Part shown: positions 43,480-49,995 of the stretch, one piece after another
Numbering within the stretch: the first letter of the stretch is position 1
Layout of the letters: each line of letters opens with the position of its first letter
From: an uncultured bacterium
GTDB lineage: Bacteria > Actinomycetota > Coriobacteriia > Coriobacteriales > Coriobacteriaceae
Direction of reading: 5' to 3'
NCBI GenBank assembly: GCA_905215385.1
Contig: CAJMPY010000006.1
Coordinates: forward strand, 1 to 64,000
DNA: 64,000 bases
Program-made: the position numbers and the translations under genes
Notes under the pieces: generated by a model
What the model was told of the DNA's origin: nothing
The model's database searches: none
The model's input: the letters and a program-made list of their open reading frames with translations, nothing else

Positions 43480-43530
43480 GCCTGCCCCAATCTCTCTGCG
43501 GGCAGTGTCGCGGCACGGTCACGCGGCATG

Positions 43531-43554
43531 AAAAAAGCCCCGCCGTGGCGGGGC
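43531..43554 (-). terminator. Terminator after the MuF/acidic gene pair
   Basis: On the minus strand GCCCCGCC-AC-GGCGGGGC is followed by six T residues. It isolates the MuF-acidic protein pair from the downstream scaffold/capsid genes. Confidence 0.85.
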
Positions 43555-43561
43555 CTGTTGG

Positions 43562-43795
43562 CTAGTTATTTAGTTCGCTTTCGAATATCTCGACTATATC
43601 GGCCTCAAGAGCATCCTCGAACTTATCCGGGCCAAACAGCTCGTAGTACTCCCTGCGATTCTCGTCGTCGTATTTGGCCTCTTCAAGCCATAGCTCCTGA
43701 ACGGCTTTAGGCTTGGAATCGAGAACGTGACCTATAGCGTCGACGTCGTCTCTTCCGTCGAGATAGCTAACGGCTTCGTTGAGTATGTCATTCAT
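43562..43795 (-). CDS. Small acidic protein after MuF (possible immunity protein)
   Basis: A 77-aa, very acidic, helical protein (MNDILNEAVSYLDGRDDVDA; YYELFGPDKFEDALEADIVE). Its ATG at 43795 lies 8 nt inside the end of the MuF gene, so the two are coupled, and a terminator follows directly. Polymorphic MuF toxins of temperate phages are typically followed by a small immunity gene, which makes that the leading idea. Base composition is lower in GC than the neighbours, consistent with recent acquisition. No family recognised. Confidence 0.65.
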   Translation of the reverse strand: MNDILNEAVSYLDGRDDVDAIGHVLDSKPKAVQELWLEEAKYDDENRREYYELFGPDKFEDALEADIVEIFESELNN

Positions 43796-45533
43796 GATGC
43801 TCAATCTTGAAACCGAACCTCTCCTCAATCGCCCGAAACAGCCTGTCTTCGTTGCCGCCGTAAAGCCTTTGGATTCTAAGGTACTTCACCTCATCGACAT
43901 TATAGGACGCATCCGGCTCGGAAACCTTCTCGAACGTGTAGATACTTCCATCGTGAGCTGCGATTATCCCCATCTCGCAGCCCTTGCCGCCGACCGCCAA
44001 AAGGTCAGCCGCGCTCGGGATGCCAGAGGCCGGGTGGTTGTGGAGCAGCACTACGCGCCGACCGTCCCCGATTGCCGCCTCGACCTTCTTGCCGAACTTC
44101 GCCGGAGGGACCACGGTGCTGCCGACGGTCGAGTTAACGCAGCTCGTGATTGTCTTGCCCGTTGACAAGTCGATGGCGTAAAGGTCCTCGCCGTTCGTGC
44201 CCCCTCGGTGGCTGAGGATGCGTCTTATGCTCGCATGTACGCCGTCCGCGGCATCTTTGCCGACGGCTTTAGACACCTTTGCCCTGTAGTCCCTGCTCGC
44301 GATCTTCCCCATATCCACCGCGAACTCCATTGAGTGCTCTACCGGCTTAGCCCTCGATTTCCCGCCGCCCTCGTAGACCGTGCCGAGCGCCGAGTCCAGC
44401 ACCTTCTGCTGGTCGCCCGCCGACATCTTCCTGAAGCCGCTCGACGGTATGCCGTAGTCCTCGAGCTGCCGCGAGAGCCGTTTTCGCGCCTCGGTCTTGG
44501 ACACGCCCGCCGTATCCAGCTTGCGCTTGGTGCCGGGCATGTCCATGAACTCTGAGATGGTGCGGTTCGCGGGCTTCTCGCCGTTGACGGCGGGCTTGCC
44601 GGCCTTCCATTCCTCGTAGGTCATGCCCTCGGGCAGGCGGCTGAAACGCTCGCCGTCGAGCACGTCGAGTCCGTCACAGCACGCCACCAGCGTGCAGCGG
44701 CAGTTGCACGTCTCGGCATACGGCGCCTCCGGGTCGCCGGGATAGCGGCACCCGTTGCTGAACTTCTCGCCGACCTCGACCTTCTCGCGGTCAATCTTCC
44801 TGTGGCTCGAGCGCGTGCGCAGGTCAAGCGTCGCCACCCATTCCTGCTGCACATTGATGCCGAGCCCCTTGGCCCTCTTGTAGCTGTCGACGCGCCCGGC
44901 GTTCTCCGCCGCCGTCGTCGAGGTCCGCGCCAAGCGCACCGCCGCCGCGCGGTTGGACCCAGCCACGTCCTGGATGCGCTTCGCAATCTTGGGTATCGAC
45001 TCGCCGAGCAGCAGACCTTGCGTGATCTGGTTGGCGATGAGCCGGCGGTTCCACGCCACGTCCTTGGCGACGTTGACGGACGGCTTGGGCAGGTAGCTGT
45101 CGTGGTCGGTGAGCAGCCTCTGCACGGTCGACGCGTCCTGCAGCGCGTAGGCCGTGTCAACGCCAACGGCGCTCTCGACCTGCCACGTGCCGTAGTTGTA
45201 GTTCTCGGCGTAGACCTCGGGCAGTCTGCCCTCGTTGGCGGCGGCCGCGACGACGTTCGCGTGCGTCATGGCCTCGGCGCACTGCTTGAGGACGATTCGG
45301 TAGCGCCTGCCCGCCGCGATCTTCCCGCTTCGCCAAGACCTGTATTGCGCCTTGGTGATCTCGCCGGTCTCGAGCCGCTCGCGCATCTTCTCGTCGTCGG
45401 CCTCGAACTGCGCCAGATAGCGCTTGAGGTTGGCGTAGGCCGTCTTGCTCGCCTCGCCGTACACTCCCGCCACCTCGCGCTCGAACGCCCGAATCTCGGC
45501 GTCTGAGAACTCGTGAGCGTTATCCTTCGCCAT
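43788..45533 (-). CDS. MuF-type minor head protein with C-terminal JAMM-like domain
   Basis: A 581-aa protein. Residues 1 to about 290 match SPP1 gp7/Mu F head morphogenesis proteins (AWNRRLIANQITQGLLLGES; RTSTTAAENAGRVDSYKRAK; WVATLDLRTRSSHRKIDREK; PYAETCNCRCTLVA). The C-terminal extension after about residue 320 carries VVLLHNHPASGIPSAADLLA (His498, His500, Ser507, Asp510), resembling the HxHP...PSxxD motif of JAB/JAMM metal-dependent hydrolases such as RadC. This fits the MuF polymorphic-toxin layout, with the small acidic gene next to it as candidate antidote. ATG 45533 has GGAGG upstream. Confidence 0.8.
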   Translation of the reverse strand: MAKDNAHEFSDAEIRAFEREVAGVYGEASKTAYANLKRYLAQFEADDEKMRERLETGEITKAQYRSWRSGKIAAGRRYRIVLKQCAEAMTHANVVAAAANEGRLPEVYAENYNYGTWQVESAVGVDTAYALQDASTVQRLLTDHDSYLPKPSVNVAKDVAWNRRLIANQITQGLLLGESIPKIAKRIQDVAGSNRAAAVRLARTSTTAAENAGRVDSYKRAKGLGINVQQEWVATLDLRTRSSHRKIDREKVEVGEKFSNGCRYPGDPEAPYAETCNCRCTLVACCDGLDVLDGERFSRLPEGMTYEEWKAGKPAVNGEKPANRTISEFMDMPGTKRKLDTAGVSKTEARKRLSRQLEDYGIPSSGFRKMSAGDQQKVLDSALGTVYEGGGKSRAKPVEHSMEFAVDMGKIASRDYRAKVSKAVGKDAADGVHASIRRILSHRGGTNGEDLYAIDLSTGKTITSCVNSTVGSTVVPPAKFGKKVEAAIGDGRRVVLLHNHPASGIPSAADLLAVGGKGCEMGIIAAHDGSIYTFEKVSEPDASYNVDEVKYLRIQRLYGGNEDRLFRAIEERFGFKIEHHE

Positions 45534-45578
45534 GCGCCGCCTCCAATCGTCGGCACGCATGGTCGCCCGCGCATAACG

Positions 45579-45609
45579 GAAAAGGGCCCCAACCGAAGCC
45601 GGGGCCCTT
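45579..45609 (-). terminator. Terminator between the DGR cassette and MuF
   Basis: On the minus strand AAGGGCCCC pairs with GGGGCCCTT around a 10-nt loop, followed by TTTTCC. It closes the transcript of the DGR cassette. Confidence 0.85.
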
Positions 45610-45611
45610 CC

Positions 45612-45722
45612 CTACTCGCCGTCTGCCTCTAGCATCTGGCGCACCTCGTCGCGCCAGCGCTCGGGAACGCTCTCGAGCGTGCGCTTGCCGCTCTTCACGG
45701 CGCGGTAGTAGATCTTCGCCAA
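45612..45722 (-). CDS. 36-aa CD1375-family phage peptide
   Basis: A short gene read from the sequence: TTG start at 45722 with GGAGGTGAG upstream, product (M)AKIYYRAVKSGKRTLESVPE then RWRDEVRQMLEADGE. The KIYYR...GKRTLE.VPERWR.EV pattern is that of the CD1375-like phage family, usually found beside tail-fibre genes. Stop TAG 45612, followed at once by a terminator. Function unknown. Confidence 0.75.
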   Translation of the reverse strand: MAKIYYRAVKSGKRTLESVPERWRDEVRQMLEADGE

Positions 45723-45723
45723 G

Positions 45724-46065
45724 TTACTCACCTCCAACGATGTCGCCGAGCTCGAGAAGGGCCGCCTGCGAGTCGGCGACCTGCTGCTGGAGCGATGCGA
45801 TCTGCTCCTCCATGCTCATGCCGTCCGCCTCGTGTGCCGCCCAGACGGTGTCAAAGTCGGCCTTTGCGCCCTCGACCGTCAGCTCGCCAGTCGGGTCGGT
45901 GAAGTGCAGCTCCTCATAGGTGAACACCTTCACCTTGACGGAACCGCCCTCGCCGCCCCGCTCCTCGCGCTCGCCCTCGGCGATGCCGCGGCGCAACCAG
46001 ACGTCGGTCCCCGCGATCTCGACCGCCTCGGGCCTCTCGCCCGTTCGCTCAGACTTCACAACCAT
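45724..46065 (-). CDS. Tail-fibre-region phage protein with coiled-coil end
   Basis: A 113-aa protein with a beta-rich start (EIAGTDVWLRRGIAEGERE), VFTYEELHFTDPTG, then a helical C-terminus (EEQIASLQQQVADSQAALLE) likely to oligomerise. In related phages such proteins precede a CD1375-type peptide near the tail fibre genes. AGGAGG precedes the ATG, directly after the reverse transcriptase stop. It is not a convincing Avd (DGR accessory) protein. Confidence 0.65.
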   Translation of the reverse strand: MVVKSERTGERPEAVEIAGTDVWLRRGIAEGEREERGGEGGSVKVKVFTYEELHFTDPTGELTVEGAKADFDTVWAAHEADGMSMEEQIASLQQQVADSQAALLELGDIVGGE

Positions 46066-46075
46066 AAATTACCTC

Positions 46076-47107
46076 CTAACCCACGGCCCTCGCCGCGTTG
46101 AATATGCACCGCTTAGCGTTCATCTGGTGCTCCATGACGGCCGTTTTCAACCAGCCCCAGTAAGAGCACACGCGCCTCGCCAAGCGCTCGGTGCGCCTGC
46201 GCATGTAGCGCGCGAACGCGCGTCGCAGTCGTTTCCAGAGCCTCTTTCGCAAGTCGACCCGGCGCCCGCGAGCGCACCAGATGCGATAGCCCGCGAAGTC
46301 GATGGGCTCGGCGCCGTTGCGCCTCACCTTCCACGGCTTCAGCGACAATCCTAGCCGCCCCAAAACGCGTGCGGCGATGGTCGCGGCTTTCCCGAGCGAG
46401 CGCTTTGAGTTGCCGAGAAAATAGCCGTCGTCGGCGTACCACACCTGGCATCCCGCGAGCCTCACGCGCTTGCCGCGCCGCTCCTTCGCCGCCTCCTCAA
46501 CCGCGTGATACGCGAACGAGATCACGAACGCCGCCAACCGAAGCGACAGGTAGCTGCCGAGGATAAGGACGCCGTTCATCGTCGACAGCAGCGAATGGAG
46601 CAGGTAGAGGACCTGGCTGTTCTTGACATAGCGAGCCACCAGACCCTCCACTATCGCCGTCTGCATCGAGCCGTAGCAGTTGCGGATGTCGACGTGCACG
46701 TGGTAGGCGAAGCGGTGAACCTCGCGCCTGAGCTTGCGCATCCCCAGCGCCGCGCCCTTGCCCTTGACGCCGCTCGACACCTGCCAGAAGCCGACCTTGG
46801 CGGCAAGGAGCGGCTCGAGTGCCCCGACGCACAGGTAGTTGCACACCTGCCGCTTGATGCTTTCGACGCTTATCTCGCGCAGCTTGCCGCTGTTCGGGTC
46901 GTGTTTCAGATAGGTTCGGATGGGGTCGAATGTCAGCGTCTCGGTCGAGAGCTCTAGCCAGATGCGGTCGACGAACGCCGTCTCGGTGCCGTATTCGTCG
47001 GCGACGCGCCAGCCGTTCTCCTTGCCGGAGTCGCTTTTCTTCCATCGGTGCAGGGCCTCGACGACGCTCTTGCGCGTGAACTCGAGGCCCTTGCAGTAGG
47101 TTTTCAT
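46076..47107 (-). CDS. Reverse transcriptase of a diversity-generating retroelement
   Basis: A 343-aa RT. Motif A (VHVDIRNCYG) carries catalytic Asp140; the palm helix motif is GVLILGSYLSLRLAAF; motif C is VWYADDGYFLG with YADD at 224-227; the following GLSLKPWKV and FAGYRIWCARG complete the RT domain. The C-terminus is a strongly basic helical thumb (RKRLWKRLRRAFARYMRRRT). Together with the template and variable repeats just upstream it forms a DGR that copies template RNA to adenine-mutated cDNA and writes it into the target gene. No avd gene is visible between target and RT. The RBS is weak. Confidence 0.92.
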   Translation of the reverse strand: MKTYCKGLEFTRKSVVEALHRWKKSDSGKENGWRVADEYGTETAFVDRIWLELSTETLTFDPIRTYLKHDPNSGKLREISVESIKRQVCNYLCVGALEPLLAAKVGFWQVSSGVKGKGAALGMRKLRREVHRFAYHVHVDIRNCYGSMQTAIVEGLVARYVKNSQVLYLLHSLLSTMNGVLILGSYLSLRLAAFVISFAYHAVEEAAKERRGKRVRLAGCQVWYADDGYFLGNSKRSLGKAATIAARVLGRLGLSLKPWKVRRNGAEPIDFAGYRIWCARGRRVDLRKRLWKRLRRAFARYMRRRTERLARRVCSYWGWLKTAVMEHQMNAKRCIFNAARAVG

Positions 47108-47205
47108 AGATCAAAGCTCTTTCTGTCTGTCATACGAGCGTTCGCCTTGCGGCTACCAGCCCGTGAGCCTTGCGGACAAATTTCACTCAAAGGAGTCAGG
47201 CTGAG

Positions 47206-47235
47206 CCGCGTCCCGCCAGAAAGCGGCGGGCGCGG
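47206..47235 (-). ncRNA. Hairpin in the TR-RT spacer
   Basis: CCGCG-CCCGCC pairs with GGCGGG-CGCGG (one bulged base) around a short loop, between template repeat and reverse transcriptase. In characterised DGRs, structured spacer RNA after the template repeat is needed for priming and cDNA synthesis; this hairpin is a candidate for that element (inference). Confidence 0.5.
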
Positions 47236-47270
47236 TAGACACGGTGCGAGTAGAGATTTATAGACAGATT

Positions 47271-47377
47271 GCCGGGAGACGAAGTTCCAAGTGGCCCTAC
47301 CGGACCTGTTCCTCGAGTTCGCGTAACGAAGACCGGCCGTCGAGCCGTTCCTCAGGTTGCCGAGGAACTGAACCAGA
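47271..47377 (-). repeat. DGR template repeat (TR)
   Basis: A 107-bp repeat matching the 3' end of the upstream target gene. It would encode residues such as FLGNLRNGSTAGLRYANSRN with many AAC and AGG codons, typical of DGR templates. Eighteen coding-strand adenines are present in the aligned stretch, and 15 are changed in the variable repeat. It lies between the target gene stop and the reverse transcriptase. Confidence 0.93.
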
Positions 47378-47418
47378 AACCAGCGCCGCCCTCACCGTGA
47401 ATCCCTGTTTGGAGTCAG

Positions 47419-47478
47419 GAGGGGGCCAGCCCCCTCTCAGGGCTACGCCCTGATTCACCCCCGGCTACGGCCCGTAGC
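47419..47478 (-). repeat. Three tandem hairpins downstream of the variable repeat
   Basis: On the coding strand, after the VR: GCTACGGGCCGTAGC (47464-47478), TCAGGGCGTAGCCCTGA (47437-47453) and GAGGGGGCTGGCCCCCTC (47419-47436), each a perfect short-loop hairpin. The first lies 5 bp beyond the VR end. DNA hairpins just downstream of the VR support homing in the Bordetella phage DGR, so this is a plausible target-recognition structure; the others may also terminate transcription. Confidence 0.7.
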
Positions 47479-49092
47479 AGAAAGCCGGGAGACGAAGTCC
47501 CAAGCGGCCCAACCGGACCAGGGCCACGAGTACGCGCAACGAAGACCGGCCGACGAGCCGCCCACCAGGTCGCCGAGGAACCGAACCAGACGGATCGTGC
47601 CCTTGACCTTACCGCCGGAGGTGTCGAAGTAGAAGTAGTCACCGACACCGGTCGTCGCCGAGCCGCCGAGCCCCTTTCCCAAGATGAGGCCGTTGACGAA
47701 CTGGATGTCGAGCATGTAGCCATCTGCCGCCGGCATGCACGCCGCCGTCGGGGTCACCCCGTCCGCCACGGCGTTCTTCTTCTCATTGCGTGTGTCGGGG
47801 TTGACCGCGATGCCGAAACCCGTGCCGTCGGAGACGAAGAGCGTATCGCCCATGAACTCCCACAGGCCCAGCCCCGTCTCGACGCCGCCGACCTTGAACG
47901 GATGCTTGCCGTCCTTCGCCACCTGGCCGTCGCCCACGAGGGCATCGGTGTTGCCCGTGCACCACGGCGCACTCTGGATCCATGTGTTCACGGTCGTGTC
48001 GAACGCCTTGGCGACGTCCATGAGAAGCGCCACGTTGCCGTCTGCGAGCGTCTCCTTGCCACCGACAACGGCACCGTCGAACACGTCGTACGCCGCCGCG
48101 GCGCCTCGGTCTGGGCACTTGGTGCCCGTGTCGGTGCCGTACATCAGCGACGCGCCCACGGGGATACTCGCGGCCTGCGACGCGGTCACGACGACGCGCG
48201 TGACGCCCGTCTCGGCGATTGCCGGGTGAATCTGCACGTTGAAGTCGGTGCAGCCCGGGAAGTCCACCTGGGAGGACTTGCACAGCGTCTTGGTCAGCTG
48301 GTGGAAGTTGACGTACCACTGGTCGTAGGCCGACATTCCCGAGTAGCCCGTGGTCGCCGTCTTGCACAGGTCGATGAGCGAGTCGTGCGAGGTCACTCGA
48401 TTGGCGATCTTCGCGCCGGAGACGGAGCGCGGACGCCCGTCGGCGTCGATGCTCATCGGGTACGTCGGCGTCAGCATGTACGGTCGCAGCGTGCCGTCCG
48501 GCAGCAACGCCTTGGGGTTCGGCTGCGAGCCGCTGAATCGGCTGTCGGACCACGAGACGAGCAGGTTGCCGTTCGTCAGTACCTCGACCGCCTGCCACAC
48601 GACCGGCGCGATCTCGTAGACGTTGTTGCCGCGTCCGTTGTCCACACGCGAGAAGCCGTAGTCAACGCCGTCGATTGCCTCGACCCACGGCACGCCGTCG
48701 GCGTCGGCACCGGCGTTGGCGGACACGTGGAACCACGGGCCGCCCTCGGCGTCGAACGGGTCGACAGCCGCGCTCGTCGCCGTCGCGGGCACGAACTCGG
48801 TGGAGGCCACGCGCTTCGCGGCGGCGCTCATGGGCTGGATGTCGGTGGGGCTGCCCGCCGGGATGAGGAACGTGTACACCAGCCCCGTCTTGTGCTTGTC
48901 CACCATCGCGGCGACGCTCTCGTTGGAGTAGCGGCCCGTCGAGGCGTCGCGCTCGAGCGACTTCTGGTCGCCCAGATTCTTCACCGCGCCGACCAGCGCC
49001 CACACCGCCTCGTCCGATGCCAGCGGGTCCGCGTACTCGAACCCCTCGGTTGCCTGCTCGGTTGCCTGCTCGGCTGCCTGCGTATCGGCCAT
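47455..49092 (-). CDS. DGR target protein (phage adhesin-like, C-type-lectin-like end)
   Basis: A 545-aa phage protein with a Gln/Ala-rich start (AAEQATEQATEGFEYADPLA), an attachment region (residues about 30-110) and a large body. The last ~180 residues (YMLDIQFVNGLILGKGLGGS; GGKVKGTIRLVRFLGDLVGG; SSAGLRCAYSWPWSGWAAWD, then FVSRLS) look like the C-type-lectin/formylglycine-enzyme-like fold of known DGR targets. The variable repeat encodes 13 altered residues, mostly Trp, Gly, Asp and Tyr, in the putative ligand face. It is a candidate host- or mucus-binding protein on the virion. It follows a coiled-coil gene and the portal. Confidence 0.85.
   Translation of the reverse strand: MADTQAAEQATEQATEGFEYADPLASDEAVWALVGAVKNLGDQKSLERDASTGRYSNESVAAMVDKHKTGLVYTFLIPAGSPTDIQPMSAAAKRVASTEFVPATATSAAVDPFDAEGGPWFHVSANAGADADGVPWVEAIDGVDYGFSRVDNGRGNNVYEIAPVVWQAVEVLTNGNLLVSWSDSRFSGSQPNPKALLPDGTLRPYMLTPTYPMSIDADGRPRSVSGAKIANRVTSHDSLIDLCKTATTGYSGMSAYDQWYVNFHQLTKTLCKSSQVDFPGCTDFNVQIHPAIAETGVTRVVVTASQAASIPVGASLMYGTDTGTKCPDRGAAAAYDVFDGAVVGGKETLADGNVALLMDVAKAFDTTVNTWIQSAPWCTGNTDALVGDGQVAKDGKHPFKVGGVETGLGLWEFMGDTLFVSDGTGFGIAVNPDTRNEKKNAVADGVTPTAACMPAADGYMLDIQFVNGLILGKGLGGSATTGVGDYFYFDTSGGKVKGTIRLVRFLGDLVGGSSAGLRCAYSWPWSGWAAWDFVSRLSATGRSRG
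47484..47590 (-). repeat. DGR variable repeat (VR)
   Basis: 107 bp at the 3' end of the target gene, aligned without gaps to the template repeat. Sixteen substitutions: 15 at template adenines (coding strand) and one at a G. Thirteen codons differ in amino acid. The last 14 bp on the coding strand (CTTCGTCTCCCGGC) are unchanged between repeats, as expected of the initiation-of-homing end. Confidence 0.95.
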
Positions 49093-49995
49093 TTAGGCAC
49101 CTACCTTTCGCATCTGGCAAATCTTGCCGTTTACCTTCTTGAGTCCCAGCGCCGTCACGGCAGCCGCCGAGTCGATAATCGACTGGTAGTTCAGGGCTGC
49201 CGTCTTGGCGTCCTTGAGCGCCGCCTGCGCGTCGGCGAGGGCCTTGGTCGAATCCTGCTCGCGCTTCTGCTCGGCGGTCTTGCGCCCCACCTCAGCCTCC
49301 TTGCGCTCCGTCTCGGAGGTCTTGCGCTCGGACTCGGTCTGCCCGCGCTCGGTCTCGGCGTCGGCGCGCTTTTTCTCAGCCGTTTCGACAGAAGCCTTGA
49401 GCTGCTTGAACTCGTTGTTGACCTTGTTCACGCCAGCCGCCGCGTCCGTCGCGGGCTTCTTGAGCTCCGCGATCTGCTCGGCGGTGAGGTCGCTGTATCT
49501 CAGCGCGTCGCCCTTCGGCACGCCGACGACCAGCACGTTGTTCTCCATCGTCGCCGTTGCCTCCGAGCCCGAGGCGAGCGTCGTGGCTCGTGCCCCCTTG
49601 ACCTCGGCGGCGACAGCCTTGTCGCGTGCGGCCTCCGCCGCCTTCTGCGCGGCCCTGGCCTCGTCTCGCGCCGCCTCTGCGTCCTTGATGGTGCGCTGGT
49701 CGCTCGGCTCGTAGATGTACTCGGCGGGCTTGGCTCGCCTCTTTACGTCCCAGAGCGCCTCGATGCGCGTGCGTCCGCCGTATGCCTCGTCCGTGATGTA
49801 GGCCCATGCGTACACGCGCCCAGCCACCTGGAGCAGCTCGTCGGGAATCTTCGCCTTGCTGTCGGCAACCGCGACCGTGTAGCACGTCCCCGTGGTCGAC
49901 TTGGCGAAATGCACCTGCTCGCAGCCGACAACCTCGACCTCGCGCCCGGTGTCCCACTGCCACAGCTCGCCGTCAAGCACCTGCAATGCCGCCAT
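49093..49995 (-). CDS. Coiled-coil phage structural protein preceding the DGR target
   Basis: A 300-aa protein. The first ~90 residues are beta-rich (LQVLDGELWQWDTGREVEVV; RVYAWAYITDEAYGGRTRIE), like tail/base attachment domains. A long Ala/Glu/Lys coiled coil (about 105-145 and 190-265) and a small C-terminal domain ending GKICQMRKVGA follow. It probably trimerises and anchors the diversified protein to the virion. The start ATG overlaps the portal stop (TGATG); a GTG just before is less likely. Confidence 0.7.
   Translation of the reverse strand: MAALQVLDGELWQWDTGREVEVVGCEQVHFAKSTTGTCYTVAVADSKAKIPDELLQVAGRVYAWAYITDEAYGGRTRIEALWDVKRRAKPAEYIYEPSDQRTIKDAEAARDEARAAQKAAEAARDKAVAAEVKGARATTLASGSEATATMENNVLVVGVPKGDALRYSDLTAEQIAELKKPATDAAAGVNKVNNEFKQLKASVETAEKKRADAETERGQTESERKTSETERKEAEVGRKTAEQKREQDSTKALADAQAALKDAKTAALNYQSIIDSAAAVTALGLKKVNGKICQMRKVGA

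Noticed and set aside
45724..46065. 113-aa gene as an Avd accessory protein of the DGR
   Set aside because: Sequence is beta-rich at the start with a short coiled-coil end and matches the tail-fibre-region pattern, not an all-helical barrel; left open as a finding.
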